Shown: in pieces, positions 50,670 to 57,627 of the stretch | How the letters are laid out: each line of letters begins with the position of its first letter | How positions within the stretch are numbered: the stretch's first letter is position 1 | Assembly (NCBI RefSeq): GCF_902522795.1 | Contig: NZ_CABYWZ010000006.1 | Coordinates: 17,498 to 81,497, forward strand | Length of the DNA stretch: 64,000 nt | Source: an uncultured Prochlorococcus sp. | GTDB taxonomy: Bacteria > Cyanobacteriota > Cyanobacteriia > PCC-6307 > Cyanobiaceae | Direction of reading: 5' to 3' | Notes under the pieces: model-generated | What the model was told of the DNA's origin: nothing | What the model saw: the letters and a program-made list of their open reading frames with translations, nothing else | Database searches by the model: none | Program-made: the position numbers and the translations under genes

Positions 50670-51188
50670 TTAAGGAGAGATTTTATCAAATATTTTTGTT
50701 TTGCCAGTTTTGGTAAATGAAACTACTTTGTAGTTCTCATAATCATGAGAGTGCGAATCGTGAGAATGAATTTCCATCCCTGGAGAGCCAAGTGGCATAT
50801 CGGGAACTGATATACCATGGATATTTGGTTTTTCTCTAAAAAGTTTGTTGATTGATTCAATCGGGACATGGCCTTCAATAGTATAGTTAGCTATTTGAGC
50901 AGAATGACATGATCTCAGATTATTGGGAATTTGATATTGGTTTTTAATTACTGAAACATCCTTAACTATATTATCAACAACTTCTAATCCATTATCTCTT
51001 AAATGGTTTATCCATTTTTTGCAACAACCACATGATGCTGATCTGTAAGAAACAACTTTTGGGATATCTATATTTTCTTGAGTTAAAGCAATACTCTTAT
51101 TTGGATTAATTATATTTGTAAAAAGAATTCCAGAAAAAATTAGATAATTTAAGAATCCACTTTTAATAAATATCTTATTAAGTGCCAT
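50670..51188 (-). CDS. DUF411 periplasmic metal-binding protein
   Basis: 172 residues, signal peptide (residues 1-33). DUF411 core with SYRSASCGCCKKWINHLRDN (Cys53, Cys55, Cys56) and RSCHSAQIANYTIEGHVPIE (Cys94, His95), typical of small copper- or other metal-binding periplasmic proteins. The C-terminal HSHDSHSHDYE (residues 141-152) is a clear metal-binding tail. With DUF3721 and the PepSY-like protein it forms an operon on the minus strand. Confidence 0.85.
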   Translation of the reverse strand: MALNKIFIKSGFLNYLIFSGILFTNIINPNKSIALTQENIDIPKVVSYRSASCGCCKKWINHLRDNGLEVVDNIVKDVSVIKNQYQIPNNLRSCHSAQIANYTIEGHVPIESINKLFREKPNIHGISVPDMPLGSPGMEIHSHDSHSHDYENYKVVSFTKTGKTKIFDKISP

Positions 51189-51274
51189 ACTAATTACGAC
51201 GATTAAATTTAATATTTAAATCAACCATAAATGAAAATTTATTAAATCGCTATTTAATAAAAATTAAGATGATC

Positions 51275-51391
51275 TCATTCGTATTCTTTATTTCTGTCAA
51301 AAACTTCTCTTAAATATATATCTTTTAGCTCGTCATTGTATGAATTTTCTTTTGCAAATTTCTCTAATTCCTTTAATTCTTTTTCTGTCAT
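51275..51391 (-). CDS. Small charged peptide (38 aa)
   Basis: ATG at 51391, TGA at 51275-51277. TEKELKELEKFAKENSYNDE then LKDIYLREVFDRN is a highly charged helix. Its ATG shares bases with the preceding gene's stop (TAATG). No recognised family. Confidence 0.5.
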   Translation of the reverse strand: MTEKELKELEKFAKENSYNDELKDIYLREVFDRNKEYE

Positions 51392-51534
51392 TAAGCAGAT
51401 TTGGATATATTGTTTTTCATTTCTTCAATTTGGTTGATTAATTCATCTAACCATTCTGTATTATTTTCGGATCTTTTCTGAAAATATGTAATTTTTGGCT
51501 GATTTATTTCTAGTGTCTCATAATCTCCACTCAT
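51391..51534 (-). CDS. Small hypothetical peptide (47 aa)
   Basis: ATG at 51534. SGDYETLEINQPKITYFQKR then SENNTEWLDELINQIEEM. Its TAA at 51391-51393 overlaps the next ATG, so the two micro-genes are translationally coupled, which supports both. No family recognised. Confidence 0.5.
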   Translation of the reverse strand: MSGDYETLEINQPKITYFQKRSENNTEWLDELINQIEEMKNNISKSA

Positions 51535-51679
51535 AAATCACCCCTAAATTTATACTCAGCATAATTTATCTAGAGAGATTATGAACATCAATAGGTTCTA
51601 TTACTCATTAGACATTTACCAAGAGTAATAAGTTGCTTTTTTAATATTATAAATATAAAGGAATTTATCTCTAATAAAT

Positions 51680-51784
51680 ATGGCAACTAATGAAGAACTA
51701 GAAAAAAGAATTGAAACTTTAGAAAAAGAAGTACAACATTTAAAAGCTGTTATCCAATATCAAATGAGAAATAAGAAAAAGTGA
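51680..51784 (+). CDS. Micro-protein with coiled coil (34 aa)
   Basis: ATG at 51680, TGA at 51782-51784. ATNEELEKRIETLEKEVQHL then KAVIQYQMRNKKK has a heptad pattern with leucines at regular spacing, a short coiled coil with a basic end. Reality is uncertain for such a short gene, but the composition is not random. Confidence 0.45.
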   Translation: MATNEELEKRIETLEKEVQHLKAVIQYQMRNKKK

Positions 51785-51961
51785 TTCTTATTGCATAGCA
51801 ATTACTTTTGTTCATATAAGCATTTTCTCTTGGTTGTTTTAGGTACCTAATGAAAAAGCTAAATATTAAAAATTAGTCCATTATTAGTCATTTTTGAAAA
51901 AATAAATTTAATCATTGATATTTAGGACATATTTGTTTTTATATGTATAAAACTACTTGAT

Positions 51962-52078
51962 ATGATTAACTCAATAGTTATTACATTATTATTATTAGGC
52001 TCTTTAGTTGCTTATAAAAGATTCAAAAGAAAGAAACGGCGATTTCACGCACCACCTACAAATCAGCTTCCTAGTTAA
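51962..52078 (+). CDS. Micro membrane peptide (38 aa)
   Basis: ATG at 51962, TAA at 52076-52078. INSIVITLLLLGSLVAY is a single helix, followed by basic KRFKRKKRRFHAPPTNQLPS. Convergent with the peptide at 52082-52195, with 3 bases between. Function unknown. Confidence 0.5.
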   Translation: MINSIVITLLLLGSLVAYKRFKRKKRRFHAPPTNQLPS

Positions 52079-52081
52079 AGA

Positions 52082-52195
52082 TTAAATACCATCTTCGTCT
52101 TCTCCAAAGGGATTGTATCTAATATCCCAGATTAGAACTACTGCTATAGATAAAAGCAATAGTCCAAAAATAACTTGGGGAGGAGGAAATAACAT
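52082..52195 (-). CDS. 37-residue single-helix membrane peptide (pair with 11672-11773)
   Basis: ATG at 52195, TAA at 52082-52084. LFPPPQVIFGLLLLSIAVVL then IWDIRYNPFGEDEDGI shares the PPPQ-x(3)-GLLLLSI pattern with 11672-11773. The tail is acidic instead of basic. Two copies 40 kb apart argue that it is a genuine small membrane subunit or accessory peptide. Confidence 0.6.
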   Translation of the reverse strand: MLFPPPQVIFGLLLLSIAVVLIWDIRYNPFGEDEDGI

Positions 52196-52228
52196 TCATG
52201 AAATATAACAATTATCAATAAGCTTTGC

Positions 52229-52396
52229 TTATGAAAATTTTAAAGGGTAATCGACATTGTTTGGTTCTAAATGTTTTACATAACATGCTGTTGTGCAATC
52301 TACTCCCTCACTATTGATGCTACAAGAAGTTATACATTCAAAAAAACTTTCCAAAGCATCTGAATCTTTAATATTTGAATAGATGGCTTTTTTCAT
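52229..52396 (-). CDS. Small Cys-rich hypothetical (55 aa)
   Basis: Start at ATG 52396; the longer TTG reading from 52429 is less likely. KKAIYSNIKDSDALESFFEC then ITSCSINSEGVDCTTACYVK has four Cys in twenty residues, C-x3-C-x8-C-x3-C, suggesting a zinc ribbon or a disulfide pair. No signal peptide. Family unknown. Confidence 0.55.
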   Translation of the reverse strand: MKKAIYSNIKDSDALESFFECITSCSINSEGVDCTTACYVKHLEPNNVDYPLKFS

Positions 52397-52441
52397 GATC
52401 AATCTTCCATTCTGAAGCTTATCTAGCAATTAATTTTTAAT

Positions 52442-52466
52442 AATGTCAAATTTTAGGTAAAGTACC
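52442..52466. repeat. Dispersed repeat at a minus-strand gene end, copy 1
   Basis: Bases 52445-52468 read GTCAAATTTTAGGTAAAGTA then CCTAA, and 59973-59997 read GTCAAATTTCAGGTAAAGTA then CCTAT. Both lie at the 3' end of a minus-strand gene (stop codons at 52466 and 60000). The inner part AGGTA AAG TACCT is an inverted repeat. Possibly a mobile or regulatory element; see findings. Confidence 0.5.
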
Positions 52467-52729
52467 TAATCACCATTTTTTTTAAAATAACTATTGAATC
52501 TATAAGTTTTTTCCCACCCTTCCTCTAATAGTTTTTTATATTCATTTCTCGCTTCTTCGATCGATTCAACTCTAGAGCCTTTTATAACTGGCTTACTTGA
52601 TCGCTTAAAAACACAACCATAAGAGATTAAAATTGCATTAATCAAAGAAGAGTTCTTAGAACTATCTTCAAATCGTTCAAATACTTTAATCCTCGACCTG
52701 GCTTTATTGATTAAAGTAAATTTTTCCAT
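52466..52729 (-). CDS. DUF1651-like hypothetical (87 aa)
   Basis: ATG at 52729. KFTLINKARSRIKVFERFED then SKPVIKGSRVESIEEARNEY and KKLLEEGWEKTYRF. Its C-terminal E-A-R-x-x-Y-x-x-L-L-x-x-G-W pattern matches 55243-55500 and others here. The start lies right after a terminator-like stem (52731-52753). Function unknown. Confidence 0.6.
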   Translation of the reverse strand: MEKFTLINKARSRIKVFERFEDSSKNSSLINAILISYGCVFKRSSKPVIKGSRVESIEEARNEYKKLLEEGWEKTYRFNSYFKKNGD

Positions 52730-52730
52730 A

Positions 52731-52753
52731 AAAAAAGGGCGTTAGATTCGCCC
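52731..52753 (-). terminator. Minus-strand terminator upstream of the DUF1651-like gene
   Basis: On the minus strand GGGCG AATCTAA CGCCC is followed by TTTTTT and then ATGGAAAAA, so an RNA reading from above would stop just before this gene. This implies an independent minus-strand transcript ending here (see 52774). Confidence 0.6.
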
Positions 52754-52773
52754 CAATAAAAAAGCGGAATAAT

Positions 52774-52920
52774 CCCCATCACCCAGCCTTTTTAAAATCT
52801 TAGCACTACATATGGTGTTTGTAAGTATTTAAAATTACCTATTGATGGGGTTGTTAGTTTCTGTTTAATTTGTCATTATAGGAGTCCCCATCACCTAGGC
52901 TCGTAAGAGTCTTTTTTTTT
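52774..52920. ncRNA. Pair of candidate small RNAs with complementary CCCCATCACC elements
   Basis: CCCCATCACC occurs as a direct repeat at 52774-52783 and 52886-52895. The second lies before a plus-strand terminator, AGGCTC GTAA GAGTCT followed by nine T (52897-52920), and GATGGGG (52844-52850) can pair with it as a long hairpin. The first is read from the minus strand, before a minus terminator (52731-52753), as GGTGATGGGG, which is complementary to the plus RNA. The two would be able to base-pair over ten bases. No coding frame fits the region. Known family unassigned. Confidence 0.5.
52897..52920 (+). terminator. Plus-strand terminator of the candidate sRNA
   Basis: Stem AGGCTC / GAGTCT with four-base GTAA loop, followed by nine T. 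One wobble pair. Followed about 100 bases later by the DUF3303 gene, so it may also act as an attenuator for it. Confidence 0.75.
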
Positions 52921-53022
52921 GCTATTTTCCCTTTTAGGTTTAGCCTTTTTTAATTAGTGTTTAAAGACTTTTTATTTAATTTTTAAATTCAATAATTAAT
53001 AATTAAAAAAATAATTTTATTC

Positions 53023-53334
53023 ATGCAAACTTACATTGTTCACTGGCAATTTCCAGATCAAGAAAGTCATATGCAAGGGGCCGAAGCTTTTGCAGGTTTT
53101 GTTGAAGGAGGATGCGAAGGTGATGAATTTGAAGGGTTTAAAGTCCTTAATCGAGTCGTAAATCCTGAGGGAGCTAATGGTTGGGCAATAGTTGAATCTT
53201 CAAACCATCAGAACATTTGGAAATGGAGTAGTATCTGGGTCGATAATTTTGGCGTGGAAATTGAAGTTACACCAGTTCTAACGGATAAAGAATTTCTTTC
53301 AGTCCATAAAGAAATTGCAGCGGTCTCTAACTAA
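53023..53334 (+). CDS. DUF3303 family protein, copy 1 (103 aa)
   Basis: ATG at 53023. QTYIVHWQFPDQESHMQGAE, then GDEFEGFKVLNRVVNPEGAN and GWAIVESSNHQNIWKWSSIW. The family has a ferredoxin-like fold and consists of short, single-domain proteins. A diverged paralogue lies at 63520-63858 (NTYLVTATFKNVSLMGAAYD and EFEGFKVLGRYHASYSNNVY). Conserved W and FEGFKVL pattern. Function unknown. Confidence 0.8.
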   Translation: MQTYIVHWQFPDQESHMQGAEAFAGFVEGGCEGDEFEGFKVLNRVVNPEGANGWAIVESSNHQNIWKWSSIWVDNFGVEIEVTPVLTDKEFLSVHKEIAAVSN

Positions 53335-53439
53335 TAGTAAATCTTTTGAGTGTTTGACTGTCGATCTAAAATAAAAGGTATTATCTATTTTTATGGAAAA
53401 TTTTCTTCTAAAATTGTAAATCAATACAATTAAATATTA

Positions 53440-53547
53440 ATGCTTTTAGATGAAACTGAAAAGTATGAAGATGCCATTAATGCAATAAAGAAAGATATTG
53501 AATATATGACTTTAGAGCTTAAAAAAAACTTGAGGAAAAAAATATAA
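53440..53547 (+). CDS. Micro-protein (35 aa)
   Basis: ATG at 53440, TAA at 53545-53547. LLDETEKYEDAINAIKKDIE then YMTLELKKNLRKKI, an amphipathic charged helix. The only support is composition. Not recognised. Confidence 0.4.
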   Translation: MLLDETEKYEDAINAIKKDIEYMTLELKKNLRKKI

Positions 53548-53623
53548 TCTTATGAATGAAACGCAAATAGCATTCATTATGATCGCTAATTTTTAGAAAT
53601 TATTAAATAGACATTCTCACAAA

Positions 53624-53788
53624 CTAACCGAGAGAGTCTAAATCTCTACGATGGTGAACTGTGTTCCCCTCATCTTGTGAAACTTTTTGTTCTTTCATTA
53701 AATCTGCAATTGTTGGATAATCTTGTGCATTATCAAGATCTCTTGCATTTTTATCTTGAATTGCGAATGGTGATGTTTTTAAATTCAT
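53624..53788 (-). CDS. Small polar hypothetical (54 aa)
   Basis: ATG at 53788, TAG at 53624-53626. NLKTSPFAIQDKNARDLDNA then QDYPTIADLMKEQKVSQDE and NTVHHRRDLDSLG. Polar, no signal. Followed upstream on the same strand by the gene at 53800, 11 bases away, so they may share an mRNA. Sequence looks protein-like (Pro, His, Arg), family unknown. Confidence 0.55.
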   Translation of the reverse strand: MNLKTSPFAIQDKNARDLDNAQDYPTIADLMKEQKVSQDEGNTVHHRRDLDSLG

Positions 53789-53799
53789 AATTAATTTCC

Positions 53800-53985
53800 T
53801 CAAAATTTTTGTTGGATTCTGATTACAGATCCTGGATTGTCATGTACGTAAGAGTTGAATTCTCTCGCAAGCGTTAGGCAATCGTATGCATCGCGTGCGT
53901 AGAAACCAACTTCATGTGTCTTATTTGATGAATCTTTGTAACTCAACACATATTTATTACAAGATTTGATCGGTGTGGAAGGCAT
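53800..53985 (-). CDS. Small hypothetical (61 aa)
   Basis: ATG at 53985. PSTPIKSCNKYVLSYKDSSN then KTHEVGFYARDAYDCLTLAR and EFNSYVHDNPGSVIRIQQKF. Two Cys, one helix, several strands; reads as a compact alpha/beta domain, resembling small phage-like or DUF proteins. No firm match. Confidence 0.55.
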   Translation of the reverse strand: MPSTPIKSCNKYVLSYKDSSNKTHEVGFYARDAYDCLTLAREFNSYVHDNPGSVIRIQQKF

Positions 53986-54238
53986 TTAATTTATTTCTGT
54001 TACCACTAAGTTCTAACTAGGTATGCTAATCAACCGACTATTTGAAATGTACGGTTTAAGGCACAAACATATACGGATAGAGGACCAACAACTAAATTTA
54101 AAAATTAATATAATGATTCAATTGGTTAGGTCAGATATGGAGAATGTATCTTTTACTCATATAGAATTATTTTCAATAGTAGTTAATAATTTCCTTACAT
54201 CCATCTCTTTAAAAACCAATGCTTTATAAGCAAATGAA

Positions 54239-54382
54239 TTATCTCACTAAATAAGTGTGTTCTATATTATAAATATATTTTTCTCCATCATCATCATCGT
54301 CATCATCATGAAAGGAAGAGATTAATACAATAACTCCTCCCAGTCCTAATAACATAGATAAAAAGAGAATAGGGTCGGTCAT
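54239..54382 (-). CDS. MTDPIL-type small membrane protein, copy 1 (47 aa)
   Basis: ATG at 54382, TAA at 54239-54241. MTDPILFLSMLLGLGGVIVL then ISSFHDDDDDDDGEKYIYN. A single helix followed by seven Asp. The paralogue at 62775-62924 has MTDPILYLSMFLGLTGVYVL and FGDDDDDSNDDGERYIYN. The strict conservation of both the helix and the Asp run plus YIYN in two copies is strong evidence of a genuine gene, likely an inner membrane protein with an acidic cytosolic or periplasmic end. Confidence 0.75.
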   Translation of the reverse strand: MTDPILFLSMLLGLGGVIVLISSFHDDDDDDDGEKYIYNIEHTYLVR

Positions 54383-54572
54383 TTTTTTATTTTGAAACAT
54401 TCAAATTAAATTTGAGGAAGCTTTTCAATTTCTATATTTTCTTTTAATTATTTAGGTTAGAAATTTCATATGATAAAAAAAATTCTTTTATTTGAGAAAA
54501 CTGAAAGTAGATCTAAAATAAGGAAAAATTTGCTGTTTTTTTAAGTAAGTTTTAAAAATATTTCAAAAATCA

Positions 54573-55199
54573 ATGTGCGGAAGATTTGAGCTGAAAACTA
54601 AATTTGAGAAGTTACCAAAGGTTTTGAAACAAGACTATCCAATTGGACTTGATTCTAAATACGAGACTCAAAATCTAATAAGACCTAATGATCCTGTGAT
54701 TGTAATTAAAAACGAAGGAAGAATTAAAACTACTTTTATGACATGGGGCTTTATTTCCCCATGGGCGAAAGACCCATTTGATAAAGAGAGACCTAGACCA
54801 TTTAATGCAAGATCAGAAACCGTAGAAGAAAAAAAATTATTTAGTGGAAGTTGGAAACATAAAAGATGCCTAATACCTGCGAGTGGTTTTTTTGAAAAAA
54901 AATATCTTGTTCGGAAAGTAAATTATGAGACTTTTTGGTTGGGAGGAATTTGGAGCAAGTGGACCTCACCATATGGAACAGAACTTGAAAGTTGCTGCGT
55001 TTTAACAACTGAACCAAACGATTTAATTAAACCTTTACATCACCGCATGCCTGTGATCGTACCTAATGGATATGAAGAACAATGGACAGAGCAAGTTAAA
55101 GATGCAGATGAATTAAAAGGATTATTTCGAATCATGATGAGTTGGTCACCTGATGGTTGGCTATTAGAAGATGTAAAGAAAAAAAAACTGATCAAATGA
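54573..55199 (+). CDS. SRAP/YedK-type DNA-protein crosslink (SOS response-associated) protein
   Basis: 208 residues. Catalytic Cys2 (MCGRFEL), Asn78 (PFNARSE), Glu108 (SGFFEKK) and His157 (HHRMPVIV) match the YedK/HMCES active site (C2, N, E, H). The protein forms a thiazolidine crosslink with abasic sites in single-stranded DNA, protecting replication forks. Length (about 210-220) fits. No LexA box was seen immediately upstream, though a motif of the dispersed GATCTAAAAT type lies at 54508-54520. Confidence 0.93.
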   Translation: MCGRFELKTKFEKLPKVLKQDYPIGLDSKYETQNLIRPNDPVIVIKNEGRIKTTFMTWGFISPWAKDPFDKERPRPFNARSETVEEKKLFSGSWKHKRCLIPASGFFEKKYLVRKVNYETFWLGGIWSKWTSPYGTELESCCVLTTEPNDLIKPLHHRMPVIVPNGYEEQWTEQVKDADELKGLFRIMMSWSPDGWLLEDVKKKKLIK

Positions 55200-55242
55200 G
55201 TTTGTTTTAAATGAAAAGCTTACTAAATCCAAGGTTAGATTA

Positions 55243-55500
55243 ATGGCTAAATCTTATTGGTTGATTAATTTAAATAGGTCAGAAGTTAAAAGATTTATGA
55301 AAAACGATAAGAGCGTTGATGGAGTTTTTGAGTATATGTTTATAGATACTGGAAAAATAGTGGGAGGCTTAGGAAACAAACCACCATTAATAACAAATAC
55401 GGTCTCTGTTGAAATAGATTTGGCTAGAGAAATTTACGAAAGATTACTTTCTCAGGGATGGAGGAAACTTGAAAAAGTTTGGACTCAGAAAAAGAGTTAG
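55243..55500 (+). CDS. DUF1651-like small protein (85 aa)
   Basis: ATG at 55243. AKSYWLINLNRSEVKRFMKN then IVGGLGNKPPLITNTVSVEI and AREIYERLLSQGWRKLEKVW. The start WLIN...R..V..F pattern and the end A-R-x-x-Y-x-x-L-L-x-x-GW are characteristic of the DUF1651-like group repeated through the window. Function unknown. Confidence 0.65.
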   Translation: MAKSYWLINLNRSEVKRFMKNDKSVDGVFEYMFIDTGKIVGGLGNKPPLITNTVSVEIDLAREIYERLLSQGWRKLEKVWTQKKS

Positions 55501-55635
55501 ATCTGCACGACAGAACTTACTGATGAAAAATAATTTGAAATCTAATGAAGAGAATATTAGCTAAAATTGACAGCCGATCTAAAATATAGGGAAATTAGTT
55601 AATTATTTTGTGCAGATAAAAAAGAAACATCCAAA

Positions 55636-56358
55636 ATGACTACCAGAATAAATAAATATTTAAGCGAAGTCGGTTATTGTTCTAGAAGAGAAGCAGATAG
55701 ATTAATCCTTGAAGGAAAAGTAACCATTAACGGCAAAATTTCAGTAATTGGCGCCAAAGTAGAAGCAAGTGATCAAGTAGAAGTTAAAGGTCAAAGAATA
55801 GAAAAATCAACGAGACAAAAAAACATATACTTAGCCTTTAATAAGCCTGTAGGAATTGTTTGCACAACAGATAGAAAGGTAGAACCCAATAATGTCATAG
55901 ATTTTATAAAGTATCCTAAAAGAATTTTCCCTATTGGAAGATTAGATAAGCTTAGTGAGGGATTGATTTTTTTAACTAATGATGGAGATATCGTAAATAA
56001 AATACTTAGATCAAGAAATAATCATGAAAAGGAATATATTGTAAAAGTTAATCGTCAGATTAATAGCGACTTTATTCAAAGCATGAGTAATGGAGTTGAA
56101 ATATTTGGCACAATAACTAAGAAGTGTATCGTAAAACAATTGGGTCCAAAAAATTTTAAGATAATATTAACTCAGGGACTTAACCGTCAGATTAGAAGAA
56201 TGTGTGAGGCTTTAGGTTATAGAGTACGATCATTAAAGCGTGTAAGAATTATGAATATTAAGTTAGACTTGCCAACAGGAAAATATAGAGAATTTAGCAA
56301 AGAAGAACTCTTAGAATTAAATGGATTACTCGAAAACTCTTCGAAAACATATGACTAA
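55636..56358 (+). CDS. rluF: 23S rRNA pseudouridine synthase, RluF/RsuA type
   Basis: 240 residues. N-terminal S4 RNA-binding domain (RINKYLSEVGYCSRREADRL, residues 4-23), catalytic Asp104 in GRLDKLSEGLIFLTNDGD, and QGLNRQIRRMCEALGYRVRS in the C-terminal part. RluF modifies U2604 of 23S rRNA; RsuA-type members modify 16S, so the exact target cannot be fixed. Preceded by a dispersed repeat motif (55567-55583). Confidence 0.9.
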   Translation: MTTRINKYLSEVGYCSRREADRLILEGKVTINGKISVIGAKVEASDQVEVKGQRIEKSTRQKNIYLAFNKPVGIVCTTDRKVEPNNVIDFIKYPKRIFPIGRLDKLSEGLIFLTNDGDIVNKILRSRNNHEKEYIVKVNRQINSDFIQSMSNGVEIFGTITKKCIVKQLGPKNFKIILTQGLNRQIRRMCEALGYRVRSLKRVRIMNIKLDLPTGKYREFSKEELLELNGLLENSSKTYD

Positions 56359-56759
56359 TTAAAAAACAAACAGCATGGTTATTAGAAATGTTGGGTTATA
56401 CATCTCCCTAAGTTAACCAAAGATATGCAATCACAAGTCCGTTAAGATTTTAATACCAATGATTAGTATAAAAGTGAGTTGGGAAACTCTTTAGTATGAG
56501 AAGAATTTGATTAAGTGAGGATGACATCATTTGAACCTTAGACTTGGTTCTCACAAATCACTTTCTCGGAAGGACCAATATCTGAGATTTCATGCTCTCT
56601 CAATTTATAAACTCTTTTTTATTCTGAAACCTTATAAGACCATCTTGTATTTGTTAGAAATATCCTCAATATTCCTAAAAGTTAACTTAGTACTAATTAA
56701 GGTTTTAAAAGAGCCTACAAACTTGTCAAAATGAAAAATGGATCCAGTTTAAGTTTTTT
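56359..56759. other. Gene-free stretch of about 400 bases
   Basis: No supported gene. The only long frame (56531-56734, TTG start) has random-looking low-complexity composition. One inverted repeat, GAACC TTAGACTT GGTTC (56532-56549), is visible. The stretch may be decayed sequence at the border of the hli gene pair. Confidence 0.4.
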
Positions 56760-56987
56760 TTAAGGATAAAAATCAACCTTCCAACGCATGACGCAATAAC
56801 TTAAAGGGTTATAACCATTGCAGTTCCAGAACTTAAATATTTTTACAGCAAAATGATGAAAATTTGCATCATTGAAAAATGCCCAACCAAAATAAATAGC
56901 AAATGCAGTTATAACAAATGCAGCATATTGAAGCCAATGGACTCCAAAACTATCAACTCCATTTTTATCAAAATTTGAATTACTCAT
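56760..56987 (-). CDS. Small membrane hypothetical next to hli (75 aa)
   Basis: ATG at 56987, directly adjacent to the preceding HLIP stop (TAA-ATG). GVDSFGVHWLQYAAFVITAF then AIYFGWAFFNDANFHHFAV is a single helix with His and Trp residues, followed by a tail with Cys. Likely cotranscribed with the hli gene. Not a HLIP itself because NGR is missing. Confidence 0.5.
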   Translation of the reverse strand: MSNSNFDKNGVDSFGVHWLQYAAFVITAFAIYFGWAFFNDANFHHFAVKIFKFWNCNGYNPLSYCVMRWKVDFYP

Positions 56988-57242
56988 TTAAAGAATTGGA
57001 TATGCTATCCAACCAAATAAGGTGTAATTAATAATCACAGCCATAAATCCAATCATTGCTAATCTTCCGTTGGTTCTTTCTGCAATAAACCAATAGGTAT
57101 TTGGCCATTCAAAATCTCTAGCCGTATTGGATATTTGATCTTCTGAAACTGGAGACTTTTTAGGAGTATTTTCCTGATCAAGATAATAATTACTATCTGG
57201 GTAAAAGCTTTCGCTTGAAAAATTATCTTTGAATTTGTTCAT
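56988..57242 (-). CDS. hli: High-light-inducible protein (84 aa)
   Basis: ATG at 57242. Long polar N-terminus (NKFKDNFSSESFYPDSNYYL), then IAERTNGRLAMIGFMAVIIN, the chlorophyll-binding HLIP helix, and TLFGWIAYPIL. Fifth hli gene in the window. Member of the multicopy HLIP type carried in Prochlorococcus genomic islands. Confidence 0.94.
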   Translation of the reverse strand: MNKFKDNFSSESFYPDSNYYLDQENTPKKSPVSEDQISNTARDFEWPNTYWFIAERTNGRLAMIGFMAVIINYTLFGWIAYPIL

Positions 57243-57351
57243 TTTATTATGAATTTATTTTTAAATATCCTAAAAAAGTTTTTTAATTTATGTTGTTATT
57301 TACCGCATGATTTCCATACAAGTAATATTGCCATTCTCTGAGATCCCAATC

Positions 57352-57422
57352 GAAGTTAAAGAATTAGAACCTTCGACCTAGTGTTCCCAAAGCACTTGCC
57401 AAGCCCAGTCAGGCACTAGGTC
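57352..57422 (-). pseudogene. Decayed tRNA-Pro(UGG) fragment
   Basis: On the minus strand the sequence reads D-arm-like GCCTGACTGGGCTTGGC, then AGTGC TTTGGGA ACACT (anticodon stem-loop, anticodon TGG at 57387-57389), a five-base variable loop AGGTC, and a T-arm GAAGG TTCTAAT TCTTT. The spacing between arms is exact for a tRNA. The acceptor ends do not pair, so the gene is not functional. It borders the 5'-truncated gene at 57382, as expected for an integration junction at a tRNA. An inverted repeat GACCTAGTG / CACTAGGTC (57375-57383, 57414-57422) overlaps it. Confidence 0.5.
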
Positions 57423-57627
57423 TTATGGTTTTCCTTCATTTAGAGAAGATACTCCAGAAGAGATTGAGCAAAAAGAAAACAATTACGATCTAAATACGAG
57501 AGATTATGATCAACATTTGAGAAGACTACAAAAATTTAAATGTTCAAGATATAAGCAAACTTTATATTATTTAGGCCCAAGAGGAGGGGTTTATTATTAT
57601 TCATACGGAACTAAATATTATTGCTGA
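57382..57627 (+). pseudogene. 5'-truncated PBCV-adaptor-motif protein gene
   Basis: Open frame from after TAG 57379-57381 to TGA 57625-57627, without ATG, GTG or TTG until TTG 57517. Translation: DYDQHLRRLQKFKCSRYKQT then LYYLGPRGGVYYYSYGTKYY-C. The C-terminal GPRGG-x-YYY-x-Y-G-x-K-Y-Y-C matches the next two genes. The missing start coincides with the pseudo-tRNA, so the 5' end was likely lost at recombination. If TTG 57517 is used, a 36-residue basic domain is made. Confidence 0.6.

Noticed and set aside
54023..54229. 68-codon plus-strand frame
   Set aside because: No ribosome binding site, random hydrophobic composition and no paralogue or pattern. It lies between two supported genes but no evidence favours it.
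56531..56734. 67-codon frame from a TTG
   Set aside because: Composition looks like random AT-rich translation, start is weak, and it is in a decaying gene-free region.
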